Source: Glycomyces sp. TRM65418 (GTDB lineage Bacteria; Actinomycetota; Actinomycetes; Mycobacteriales; Micromonosporaceae). Taken from it: a stretch of DNA of 64,000 nucleotides. A model generated the notes under the pieces. The model had not been told where the DNA came from. It was given only the letters and a program-made list of their open reading frames with translations, and did no database searches. Where the stretch lies: NCBI RefSeq assembly GCF_019710475.1, contig NZ_JAJFAX010000002.1, forward strand, positions 310,001 through 374,000, in the 5' to 3' direction. A program made the translations under genes and the position numbers. Below, one piece after another: positions 1 to 7,837 of the stretch. Numbering within the stretch: the first letter of the stretch is position 1; the number at the start of each line of letters is the position of its first letter.

Positions 1-843
1 CCGGTGCGTCTCCGCGCCGCGGTGGCGCGAGGGCGCCTCCTCGGCGGCCGCGGGGACGGCCTCGGGCTTGGGGCGCTTGGCCTGCAGGAGCCCGATGAGC
101 CCTTCGAGCGAGCGGTCCCAGGCCGAGACGGCCTCGGCGGTGGCCGACACGGAGGGCGCGACGGACGGGTCGTCCCCGCCGCCGATCTCGCGGATCGCCT
201 CGGTGAGCGCGCCGGCCATCGCGGCCACCTGGCCGGGGTCGGCGACGGTGGCGAGGTCCGCGGCGAGCTCTTCGGTCGAGATGGACTGGAGCGCACCGGG
301 CTGCGGCAGCCGGGTGAGGATCGCGACGGCGTTGGCCTCGCTCGGGTCGTCCCAGGCGGCCAGCGCCGCCGGGAAGACCGCCCGCAGGAGGCACGTGAGC
401 GCCTCTGCCGCGTCGTGGCGGGCTCGGGCGGCCGAGGCCACGGTGTCGAGGATGGGCCGCAGAGCGTTGATCTCAGGGCGCGCGGCGTACGGCTGGCCGT
501 GGACCTCGCCGGTGGCGAGCCCGCGCGCCATGGCGATGGCGTCGTCGAGGGCGTCCTTGGAGCGGGAGGCCGGGCTGGCGGCGCGGACGACGAGGTGCCC
601 GGCGGCGGCGGCGTACTCGGCCAGCTGGGCGACCTCGCCGTCGACCGCCACGGAGGCGGATTGGCCTGGGGCCGATCTGGCGAGGAGGCTGTTGAGGCGG
701 ACCCAGCCGCGGGGGTCGTCGCCGAAGGTGTCGGTGGCGATGAGGCCGCCTCCGGCCGCGACGAGTGCGACCGCGCAGGCGGTGTCGCCGTGTCCGGCTC
801 CCGCTACCTGCTGGTCGATGGTGATGCCGCAGAACACTTGCAC
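1..843 (-). CDS. IS110-type transposase-like protein, probably domesticated (3' end outside window)
   Basis: The first 281 residues are visible; the gene runs off the left edge. The start is GTG at 843, preceded by an AGAGGAG ribosome site 8 nt upstream. The layout follows the RuvC-like DEDD half of IS110 transposases: an N-terminal VFCGI strand, a VAVDGE strand, an AAGHLVV strand, a SKDALDDA block where the family has its paired Asp (KSDPLDA), and a later RAVFPAALAAWDD segment like the family's linker. The first catalytic Asp appears replaced (GIT instead of GID) and the EG motif reads DG, so cleavage activity looks lost. The tail is Ala/Glu/Lys-rich. No inverted repeats or IS ends are seen on the visible side. 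I infer a host-adopted relative rather than an active element; the C-terminal Ser domain cannot be checked. Confidence 0.5.
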   Translation of the reverse strand, partial: MQVFCGITIDQQVAGAGHGDTACAVALVAAGGGLIATDTFGDDPRGWVRLNSLLARSAPGQSASVAVDGEVAQLAEYAAAAGHLVVRAASPASRSKDALDDAIAMARGLATGEVHGQPYAARPEINALRPILDTVASAARARHDAAEALTCLLRAVFPAALAAWDDPSEANAVAILTRLPQPGALQSISTEELAADLATVADPGQVAAMAGALTEAIREIGGGDDPSVAPSVSATAEAVSAWDRSLEGLIGLLQAKRPKPEAVPAAAEEAPSRHRGAETHR

Positions 844-1156
844 CCGCGGAGCTCCTCTCGTGGGGCGCACCCGAAGAGCGCCGGCCCCTGTCGGCGGGGC
901 TTGCGCCCGGCCCGTTTTTACCAGTCCGTTATCAGTTTTCCGCAGAATACTCGGTTCTGCAAGCGGAGAGCCGGTGCGGGTTCTGGCCGAGCGGGAAACT
1001 CATAGCACACATTTCCGTCATTTTCCCGACAGCGCTGACCAGGGAATTCCCTTATGGATCAACGCATTGGTGCCGACGTGATCACATTGCGGCGGCACGG
1101 GGAATCGGACTCGGCGTATGAGTCGGCATGGGCTGTTCGGCCGAGGGGCGAACGCG
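844..1156. other. Intergenic region with a 12-bp palindrome
   Basis: This 313-bp gap separates two minus-strand genes. It is less GC-rich than its surroundings around 905-1060. It holds a perfect palindrome AGGGAATTCCCT at 1041-1052, about 200 bp upstream of the IS110-like gene, and a small inverted repeat (GACTC/GAGTC) at 1108-1124. I see no gene, no tRNA and no convincing terminator. The palindrome could be an operator, but nothing else supports this. Confidence 0.4.
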
Positions 1157-1975
1157 CTATCCGCGCCATTCCACATGGTCGTTGATCTTGCCGATGACGC
1201 CGCGCCAGGCGATGGCGGCCTGCTGCGCGTCGTACTTGCGCAGGCGCCGCTTGGCGAGCTTGCCGCGCAGGCCGCCTTCGACGACGACGCGGAAGGCCTC
1301 GTCGAGGTCGTCGAGGGGCGATCCGGGGGAGAGCGCGCCGATGATCGAGGTGTTCTTGAGCGCGTAGCCGAGGTCGCGGCCGACTTCGGCGGCCTTGATG
1401 AGGAGTTCGGGCTCCCAGGCGTCGTGGCCGCCGCGGAGGTTGGCGACCACCAGGTCCAGCTCATAGGTGTCGTCTTCGTCACAGACGATGTCGTCGACCG
1501 TGAGGCGTTCCTGCAGTTCGCCGTACTCCTCGATGACGGCGAGGTCGTGGTCCGACTGCTCCCTGACGTACGCCACCAGCGCCTCCGGCTCGCGGAAGAC
1601 CAGCAGCTTCCCCTTGCGGGTCAAGAAGACCGGGACTTCCTCGGGCTCGGCGTCGAGGGCGTCCTCCTCGTCGTCGGCCTCGATCGCCTCGTCGGCGAAG
1701 TCGGCCGCGTCGGGCTCGGGGGCGTCCTCGTCCTCGGCGTTGTCGGCGATGTCGGGGCGCTCGTCGTCGTCGGTCTCCCCGGCCGCCGCGTCCGCCTCGT
1801 CCGCTTCGGTCTCCTCGGCGTTCCCGGCCCCGGGGAGCGTGTCCGACATCCGGTAGGCGCGCAAGGTGAAACCGGAGTCCTTGCCCAGGTGGAGTTCCAC
1901 CGGGTCGACGCTCGTCTCGTTCCAGAGCTTGTCGGTCTCGGCGCTGCGCGCCGGGACGTCCGAATCGGCCGCCAT
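1157..1975 (-). CDS. Conserved acidic actinobacterial protein of unknown function
   Basis: A 272-residue soluble protein with no signal peptide or membrane segment. Residues about 50-115 are a strongly acidic Glu/Asp/Ala-rich linker. The C-terminal half (from VPVFLTRKGKLLVF to the end) is compositionally normal and looks folded, with a basic LAKRRLRKYD stretch near the end. The start at 1975 is chosen because GGAGGGA lies 6 nt upstream; the same frame is open to a TTG at 2062. Proteins of this shape occur widely in actinomycetes without an assigned function, as far as I recall. Nothing in the neighbourhood suggests a role, and I do not name one. Confidence 0.75.
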   Translation of the reverse strand: MAADSDVPARSAETDKLWNETSVDPVELHLGKDSGFTLRAYRMSDTLPGAGNAEETEADEADAAAGETDDDERPDIADNAEDEDAPEPDAADFADEAIEADDEEDALDAEPEEVPVFLTRKGKLLVFREPEALVAYVREQSDHDLAVIEEYGELQERLTVDDIVCDEDDTYELDLVVANLRGGHDAWEPELLIKAAEVGRDLGYALKNTSIIGALSPGSPLDDLDEAFRVVVEGGLRGKLAKRRLRKYDAQQAAIAWRGVIGKINDHVEWRG

Positions 1976-2073
1976 GTCGCGTCCCTCCCGTAAGTCGTCT
2001 AGCTCGGGACAGCCTACGACCTCGCGACACGCCGCATCGCATCCGGTGTGCGCTTTTCTCAATGGAATACGCG

Positions 2074-2103
2074 AAAAGGCCGCGCCGCTCTCGCGACGCG
2101 GCC
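2074..2103 (-). terminator. Rho-independent terminator after the deoC operon
   Basis: On the minus strand a hairpin (GGCCGCG / CGCGGCC, extended by 3 bp past one mismatch) is followed directly by TTTT. It begins 14 nt past the stop codon of the pseudo-aldehyde dehydrogenase. Confidence 0.7.
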
Positions 2104-2117
2104 CTCGCTTTCGACTG

Positions 2118-2993
2118 CTAGTACGCGCCTCCGGCGGCGGCCGCCATGCCGGCGGGGTGCCAGACGGTCTTGTACTCGGTCCACTGCCGCAGCAGGTCGA
2201 GCGGGCTCCCGGCCTTGCCGGGGCGGCGGACGACCTTGAGCGTCTCGGCGGCGGCGGCCTCCAGGCCCGCGGCGAGGTCGGCGTCCGCCACGCCGCCGAG
2301 GTCGAGCCCGTTGACGTCGGCGTGGGCGGCGAGGTGCGGCGCGACCTCGGCGACCTTGCCGCTGAGGAGGTTCACGACGCCGCCCGGCAGGTCCGAGGTG
2401 GCGAGCACCTCGCCGAAGCTCAACGCGGGCAGCGGCTTCGCCTCGCTCGCGAGCACGACGACGGTGTTCCCGGCGGCGATCGCCGGGGCGACGGCCTCGA
2501 CGAGGCCGAGGAGCGGGTCGTCCTGCGGGGCCACGACGGCGACGACGCCGAGCGGTTCGGGCTTGGTGTGGTTGAAGTACGGGCCGGCCACGGGGTTGGC
2601 CCCGCCGAGCACCGACGCGTACTTGTCGGTCCAGCCCGCGTAGTGTACGAGCCGGTCGATCGCGGACTCCACAGTCGACAGCGCCTGCCCCGGTTCGGCG
2701 CCGGTGGCGTCCGCGAGCTCCTCGGCGAACTGCCCGGCGCGGCCTTCGAGCATCTCGGCGGCCCGGTACAGGATCTGGCCGCGCAGGTACGCGGTCTGCC
2801 CGGCCCACGGCCGCTGCGCCTTGCGGGCGGCGGCCACGGCGTCGCGGGCGTCCTTGCGGCTGGCGAGCGCGGCGTTCGCCAGTTCGGTGCCGTCGGGTCC
2901 GCTCACCGGGTAGCTCCTTCCGGACTCCGAACGGGGGAACTTCCCGCCCACGTACAGCTTGTAGGTCTTCTTGACGCGCAGTCGGTCAGACAT
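2118..2993 (-). CDS. Aldehyde dehydrogenase-like protein lacking the catalytic half
   Basis: This 291-residue protein matches only the first three-fifths of an aldehyde dehydrogenase. It stops before the region carrying the catalytic Glu and Cys. Even the retained part is altered: the PWNFP motif of the neighbouring enzyme reads PQDDP, and KPAE reads ASEA, so the Asn and Lys needed for catalysis and NAD binding are gone. It overlaps the upstream full-length enzyme by 8 nt (ATG at 2993), implying translational coupling. I infer a non-catalytic partner or regulatory subunit of the neighbouring dehydrogenase rather than a decaying pseudogene, because codon use and reading frame are clean and a terminator follows. 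Confidence 0.8.
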   Translation of the reverse strand: MSDRLRVKKTYKLYVGGKFPRSESGRSYPVSGPDGTELANAALASRKDARDAVAAARKAQRPWAGQTAYLRGQILYRAAEMLEGRAGQFAEELADATGAEPGQALSTVESAIDRLVHYAGWTDKYASVLGGANPVAGPYFNHTKPEPLGVVAVVAPQDDPLLGLVEAVAPAIAAGNTVVVLASEAKPLPALSFGEVLATSDLPGGVVNLLSGKVAEVAPHLAAHADVNGLDLGGVADADLAAGLEAAAAETLKVVRRPGKAGSPLDLLRQWTEYKTVWHPAGMAAAAGGAY

Positions 2994-4410
2994 CGAGGTA
3001 GGCCTCCAGCCCCTGGCGGCCGCCTTCGCGGCCGTAACCGGACTCCTTCAGGCCGCCGAACGGGCTGGCGGCGTCGAACTGGTTGAACGTGTTGGCCCAC
3101 ACCACGCCCGCGCGCAGCCGCTCGGCCGCCCACAGGATCTTGGAGCCCTTCTCCGTCCACACCCCGGCCGAGAGCCCGTAGGGGGTGTTGTTGGCCTTGG
3201 CGATCGCCTCGTCGGGCGTCCGGAACGTCAGCACGCTGAGGACGGGCCCGAAGATCTCCTCCTGGGCGATCCGCATGGACTGCTGGACGCCGGTGAAGAC
3301 GGTGGGCCGGAACCAGAAGCCGCGCTCGGGGAGGTCGCAGGCGGGCTGCCAGGCCTCGGCGCCCTCGCCGGCGCCGGTCTCGGTGAGCGCCCGGATCCGC
3401 GAGAGCTGCTCGGCGGAGTTGATCGCGCCGATGTCGGTGTTCTTGTCGAGCGGGTCGCCCACGCGCAGCGTCTCGACGCGGGCCTTGAGCCGCTCGAGCA
3501 CCTCGTCGGCGACCGACTCCTGGACGAGGAGCCGGGAACCGGCGCAGCAGACGTGCCCCTGGTTGAAGAAGATGCCGTTGACGATGCCCTCGACGGCCTG
3601 GTCGAGCGGCGCGTCGTCGAAGACGATGTTGGCGGCCTTGCCGCCCAGCTCCAGGGTGAGCCTCTTCGTCGATCCGGCGACGGTCCGGGCGATCGCGCGC
3701 CCGACCGCGGTGGAGCCGGTGAACGCGATCTTGTCCACGGCGCTGTCGACGAGCGCCGCGCCCGTGGCCCCCGCGCCGGGGAGGATGTTGACGACGCCCG
3801 CGGGCAGGTCGGCCTCCTGGCACAGCTCGGCGAACATGAGCGCGGTCAGCGGCGTGGTCTCGGCGGGCTTGAGCACCACGGTGTTCCCGCACGCGAGCGC
3901 GGGCGCGATCTTCCACGCGAGCATGAGCAGCGGGAAGTTCCACGGGATGACCTGGCCGACGACGCCCAGCGGCCGCGGGTCCGGCCCGAGGCCCGCGTAG
4001 GCGAGCTTGTCGGCCCACCCGGCGTGGTAGAAGAAGTGCTGCGCCGCGGTCGGGACGTCGAAGTCGCGGGTCTCCTTGATGGGCTTGCCGTTGTCGAGCG
4101 ACTCGGCGACGGCGAACTCGCGGGCCTTCTCCTGGAGGAGCCGGGCGATGCGGAACAGGTACTTGCCGCGTTCGCTCCCGCTCATGGGGCCCCACACGGC
4201 CTCCTGGGCGCGGCGGGCGGCGGCGACGGCCTTCGCGACGTCGGCCTCCCCGGCCTCCGCCACCGTGAAGAGCGCCTCCTCAGTGGACGGGTTGACCGAT
4301 TTGAAGACCGCCCCGTCCTCGGCGTCGACGAACTCGCCGTCGACGAACAGCCCGTAGTGCTCGTTGATCTGGGGCCGCACCGACTCGGGCGCGGGCGCGT
4401 ACTCGAACAT
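2986..4410 (-). CDS. NAD(P)-dependent aldehyde dehydrogenase
   Basis: A complete 474-residue aldehyde dehydrogenase oxidising an aldehyde to the acid. Visible family features are PWNFP near residue 156 (Asn158 for the oxyanion hole), KPAE near 181, the Rossmann GSTAVG near 232, the general base Glu254 in LELGGK, and the nucleophile Cys288 in NQGHVCCAGSR. The gene lies 3 nt after deoC and overlaps the truncated paralogue, so the three form one operon. DeoC releases acetaldehyde and glyceraldehyde 3-phosphate, so acetaldehyde made during deoxyribose breakdown is a likely substrate; this is inferred from context only. Confidence 0.9.
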   Translation of the reverse strand: MFEYAPAPESVRPQINEHYGLFVDGEFVDAEDGAVFKSVNPSTEEALFTVAEAGEADVAKAVAAARRAQEAVWGPMSGSERGKYLFRIARLLQEKAREFAVAESLDNGKPIKETRDFDVPTAAQHFFYHAGWADKLAYAGLGPDPRPLGVVGQVIPWNFPLLMLAWKIAPALACGNTVVLKPAETTPLTALMFAELCQEADLPAGVVNILPGAGATGAALVDSAVDKIAFTGSTAVGRAIARTVAGSTKRLTLELGGKAANIVFDDAPLDQAVEGIVNGIFFNQGHVCCAGSRLLVQESVADEVLERLKARVETLRVGDPLDKNTDIGAINSAEQLSRIRALTETGAGEGAEAWQPACDLPERGFWFRPTVFTGVQQSMRIAQEEIFGPVLSVLTFRTPDEAIAKANNTPYGLSAGVWTEKGSKILWAAERLRAGVVWANTFNQFDAASPFGGLKESGYGREGGRQGLEAYLDV

Positions 4411-4413
4411 CGC

Positions 4414-5328
4414 TTAGTCCACCGTCACGTAGTCGGGGCCGGAGTAGTGGCCGGTCTTGAGCTTCTGGCGCTGCATGAGCAGGTCGTTGAGGAGGCTGGA
4501 GGCGCCGAAGCGGAACCACTCGTTCGTCAGCCAGTCGTCGCCGAGGGTCTCGTTGACGCACACCAGGTACTTGATCGCGTCCTTGGTGCCCCGGATCCCG
4601 CCGGCGGGCTTGACGCCGACCTGCACGCCCGTGGCGGCGCGGAAGTCGCGCACGGCCTGCATCATGAGCAGGGTGACCGGCAGGGTCGCGTTGACGCCGA
4701 CCTTGCCGGTGGAGGTCTTGATGAAGTCGGCCCCGGCGTGCATGGCGAGCCAGGAGGCGCGGCGCACGTCGTCGTAGGTGACGAGTTCGCCGGTCTCGAG
4801 GATCACTTTGAGGCGGGCGTCGCCGCTGGCGGCCTTGACGGCCGCGATCTCGTGGAAGACCCGTTCGAGGTCGCCCGAGAGGAACGCGCCGCGGTTGATG
4901 ACCATGTCGATCTCGTCGGCCCCGGCGCGGACGGCGGCCTCGGTGTCGGCGAGGCGGACGTCGAGGGGGACCTGCCCGGCGGGGAACCCGGTGGCGACCG
5001 AGGCGACCTTGACGCCGGTGCCCTCGAGGGCTTCGGCGGCCGTCGCGACCATCGACGGATACACGCAGACCGCCGCGGTGGAGGGCGCGTCCCCGTCGGG
5101 CCGGACGGCCTTGGCGGCGAGCGACCGGACCTTGCCGGGGGTGTCGGCGCCTTCGAGCGTGGTGAGGTCGATCATGCTGATGGCGAGGTCGATGGCCCGG
5201 GCCTTCGACTCCTGTTTGACGGAGCGGGTGGCGAGCCCGGCCGCGCGGGCCTCGAGGCCGACCGCGTCGACGCCGGGGAGGGCGCGGACGAGGGCGGCGG
5301 CCTCAGCGCCGCTCAAAATAGATCCCAT
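4414..5328 (-). CDS. deoC: Deoxyribose-phosphate aldolase
   Basis: The 304-residue protein splits 2-deoxyribose 5-phosphate into acetaldehyde and glyceraldehyde 3-phosphate in deoxynucleoside catabolism. The Schiff-base lysine is in GADFIKTSTGK; a second conserved Lys sits in VGVKPAGGIRG. It is the first gene of the operon with the two aldehyde dehydrogenase-type proteins. It is longer than the classic 220-260 aa enzyme because of an N-terminal extension of about 50 residues and a C-terminal tail, as in many actinobacterial homologues. A -10 like box lies 6 nt before the ATG, suggesting a leaderless message. Confidence 0.93.
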   Translation of the reverse strand: MGSILSGAEAAALVRALPGVDAVGLEARAAGLATRSVKQESKARAIDLAISMIDLTTLEGADTPGKVRSLAAKAVRPDGDAPSTAAVCVYPSMVATAAEALEGTGVKVASVATGFPAGQVPLDVRLADTEAAVRAGADEIDMVINRGAFLSGDLERVFHEIAAVKAASGDARLKVILETGELVTYDDVRRASWLAMHAGADFIKTSTGKVGVNATLPVTLLMMQAVRDFRAATGVQVGVKPAGGIRGTKDAIKYLVCVNETLGDDWLTNEWFRFGASSLLNDLLMQRQKLKTGHYSGPDYVTVD

Positions 5329-5334
5329 GACCCG

Positions 5335-5340
5335 ATGGTA
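5335..5340 (-). promoter_or_regulatory. -10 box of leaderless deoC promoter
   Basis: TACCAT on the minus strand, separated from the deoC ATG by 6 nt. With usual spacing, transcription would start at the ATG itself. Confidence 0.5.
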
Positions 5341-5422
5341 TCCAAACTCGTGTGGTGCGGAACGCCGGCTGTGGTGACCAGCTCACATTAGCGCGGCGAG
5401 CTGGCCGTTAAGGTTGGGAACC

Positions 5423-6055
5423 GTGGATGTCAAGATCGTCGAACACCCGCTCGCCGCAGAACGGCTTACCGCCATGCGGGACGAGCGCTCGGACTCGCCT
5501 AGGTTCCGGGCCGCCCTGCACGAGCTCACTACGATGCTCGTCTACGAGGCCACGCGGGACGTGGCCGTGACCGAATACGAGATCAGGACACCCGTGGCCC
5601 CCGCGGGGGGCTTCCGGCTGGCGAACCCGCCGCTGCTGGTGCCGGTGCTGCGCGCCGGGCTCGGCATGGCCGACGCGGCCCAGGCGATGATCCCGGACGC
5701 CTCGATGGGCTTCGTGGGCCTGGCCCGCGACGAGGAGACGCATGAGCCGTACGCGTACATGGAGTCGCTGCCCGACGATCTGGCCGGACGCCATGTCATC
5801 GTGCTCGACCCGATGGTCGCCACGGGCGGTTCGCTGCTGCGCTGCTGCGAGATGATCGCCGCGCGCGGGTGCACGGACATCGACCTCATCAGCGTCCTGT
5901 GCGCGCCGGACGGCATCGAGCGGCTGGCGTCGTCGGGGATCGCGATGAAGATGACGACCGCCGCGGTCGACCCGCGGCTCGACGACAAGGCCTACATCGT
6001 CCCCGGCCTGGGCGACGCGGGAGACCGCCAATTCGGCGCCTACCGCCGCTTCTAG
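5423..6055 (+). CDS. upp: Uracil phosphoribosyltransferase
   Basis: A 210-residue enzyme making UMP from uracil and PRPP (pyrimidine salvage). The PRPP loop is LDPMVATGGSLLRCCE near residues 125-140, and the uracil-binding C-terminal segment is IVPGLGDAGDRQFG. I choose GTG 5423 (MDVKIVEHPL) because it matches the usual N-terminus of the family; an in-frame TTG at 5414 is also open. TAAGGT at 5409-5414 may be the -10 box, giving a nearly leaderless transcript. It is divergent from deoC, so both nucleoside-salvage functions share an 94-bp promoter region. Confidence 0.95.
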   Translation: MDVKIVEHPLAAERLTAMRDERSDSPRFRAALHELTTMLVYEATRDVAVTEYEIRTPVAPAGGFRLANPPLLVPVLRAGLGMADAAQAMIPDASMGFVGLARDEETHEPYAYMESLPDDLAGRHVIVLDPMVATGGSLLRCCEMIAARGCTDIDLISVLCAPDGIERLASSGIAMKMTTAAVDPRLDDKAYIVPGLGDAGDRQFGAYRRF

Positions 6056-6064
6056 CAACGAGGA

Positions 6065-6095
6065 GCGGGGCCGGGCGCATCGCGCCCGGCCCCGC
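6065..6095. terminator. Bidirectional hairpin terminator between upp and the phosphohexomutase gene
   Basis: A perfect 14-bp stem (GCGGGGCCGGGCGC and its complement) with an ATC loop lies between two convergent genes. Confidence 0.75.
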
Positions 6096-6104
6096 TCGCT
6101 TCGC

Positions 6105-7781
6105 TCAGTAGTGGGGCACGCCCAGGATCGCCGCGACTTCGGCCCGCAGGGCCTGCACGCTGGCGCGGGCGCGTTCCCTCGCCCCGGTCAGGTCGCCGCC
6201 GACGTCTTCCCTGACCTCCAGGTAGGCCTTCAGCTTCGGTTCGGTCCCGCTCGGGCGGGCCACCACCCGCGCGTTCGCGGTCGTGACCGTCACGACGTCG
6301 GCGTCCGGGAGGCGGTCGTGGTAGTCCACGACCGGCTCGTCCAGCAGCGTCGTCGGCTGGTGCGCCCGCAGGCGCTTCATGCACGCGCCGATCTCCGACA
6401 GGTCCTCGACCCGCACCGACAGCTGCCCGGTCTCGAACACGCCGAACTCCTCGGCCAGCTCGTCGAGCCGGTCCTGGAGGGTCGCGAAGCGCGCCGCCTG
6501 GCCCGCCGCGATCTCGCTGACGACCAGCGCCGCCGAGATGCCGTCCTTGTCCCGCAGGAACCCCGGGGCCACGCAGTAGCCCAGGGCCTCCTCGAACGCG
6601 AACGCCAGGTCCGCGCCCGCGCGGGCCAGCCACTTGAAGCCGGTGAGGGTCTCCTCGTAGCCGAAGCCGCGCTTGTCGCACATGGCCTTGAGCTGCGTCG
6701 TGGAGACGATCGTGGTCGCGTAGGTCCCATGGTGGCCCTTGCGCATCCAGTGGTCGGCGAGGAGCACGCCGACCTCGTTGCCGCTCAGCTGCCGCCATGT
6801 GCCGTCGCCCACGGGGATCGCCACCGAGCAGCGGTCGGCGTCAGGGTCCAGCGCGATGGCGACGTCGGCGCCCTCGTCGACGGCGAGGGCCGTGAGCAGG
6901 TCGATCGCGCCGGGCTCCTCGGGGTTGGGGAACGCCACGGTCGGGAAGTCCGGGTCCGGGTCGGCCTGCTCGGGCACGAGGGTCGGGGCCGGGAACCCGG
7001 CCCGCTCCATGGCCCGCACCAGGGTGGCGCCGCCGACGCCGTGCATCGGGGTCGCCACGGCCGCGAGGCGCTTGGGGTCGTCGGGGTCGACCACCGAGGC
7101 GACGGCGGCCAAGTACTGGTCCACGATGGACTCGTCGAGGGTCTCACCCTCGTCGCCCAGCGGGATCTCCGAGAGCGGCCCGAGCGCTTCGATCGCGGCC
7201 TCGATCTGGGTGTCGGCGGGCGGGATGATCTGCGCGCCCGCGCCGAGGTCGCCCCCGAGCCCGCGGCCGAGGTACACCTTGTAGCCGTTGTCCTGCGGCG
7301 GGTTGTGGCTGGCGGTCACCTGGACCGCGGCCGCCGCGTCGAGGCGGGTGACCGCGAAGGCGGTCACGGGGGTCGGCAGCGGCCCGGGCATGACCAGCGC
7401 GCGGCGTCCCGATCCGGTGACGACGCGGGCGGTCTCCACGGCGAAGTCGCGGCTGCGGTGGCGCGCGTCGTAGCCGATGACGACCGGGCCTTCGGCGCCG
7501 TTCGCGTCCAGCCAGCTCGCGAGTCCCGCGGCGGCGGCGCGCACGACGGCGAGGTTCATGCCGTTCGGTCCGGCCCGCAGCGGGCCGCGCAGGCCGGCGG
7601 TGCCGAAGCGGAGCCGTCCGGCGAAGCGGTCGGACAGTTCCGCGGCCGTCGCCGGGAGCCCGTCGAGCAGCCGGTACAGCTCGTCCCGGGAGTCCTTGTC
7701 GGGGTCGTCGGTGATCCACTGCAGCACTTCGGCGCGCAGCGCATCCAGGTCGGTCGCGTCGTGAGTGTGAACAGGCTCCAT
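6105..7781 (-). CDS. Phosphoglucomutase/phosphomannomutase family protein
   Basis: A 558-residue alpha-D-phosphohexomutase interconverting hexose 1- and 6-phosphates. Landmarks in order are the phosphoserine loop TASHNPPQDNGYKVY, the metal loop DPDADR, the sugar-binding FEEALGYC, and the phosphate-binding RPSGTEPK near the C-terminus. The length suits the actinobacterial PgmB/ManB-like group. The start MEPVHTHDATDL at 7781 is where the family homology begins; the frame stays open far upstream across the antisense of the kinase gene, which is not coding. It may supply glucose 1-phosphate or mannose 1-phosphate for glycogen or wall sugars; the exact substrate cannot be read from sequence. Confidence 0.92.
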   Translation of the reverse strand: MEPVHTHDATDLDALRAEVLQWITDDPDKDSRDELYRLLDGLPATAAELSDRFAGRLRFGTAGLRGPLRAGPNGMNLAVVRAAAAGLASWLDANGAEGPVVIGYDARHRSRDFAVETARVVTGSGRRALVMPGPLPTPVTAFAVTRLDAAAAVQVTASHNPPQDNGYKVYLGRGLGGDLGAGAQIIPPADTQIEAAIEALGPLSEIPLGDEGETLDESIVDQYLAAVASVVDPDDPKRLAAVATPMHGVGGATLVRAMERAGFPAPTLVPEQADPDPDFPTVAFPNPEEPGAIDLLTALAVDEGADVAIALDPDADRCSVAIPVGDGTWRQLSGNEVGVLLADHWMRKGHHGTYATTIVSTTQLKAMCDKRGFGYEETLTGFKWLARAGADLAFAFEEALGYCVAPGFLRDKDGISAALVVSEIAAGQAARFATLQDRLDELAEEFGVFETGQLSVRVEDLSEIGACMKRLRAHQPTTLLDEPVVDYHDRLPDADVVTVTTANARVVARPSGTEPKLKAYLEVREDVGGDLTGARERARASVQALRAEVAAILGVPHY

Positions 7782-7837
7782 GGGGAAATGGTCGCATATC
7801 CGCCACCTGGGGGACCGGTGTTGCGGGCGGTGTGGCC

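Noticed and set aside
4-1081. Plus-strand open frames at the left edge
   Set aside because: Antisense of the IS110-like gene, without ribosome site or recognisable domain.
1085-1160. tRNA-like stretch on the minus strand (GAGTCCGATTCCC)
   Set aside because: The would-be T arm has two mismatches in its stem, and no anticodon or acceptor stem can be folded; the segment is beside the stop codon of an ordinary gene.
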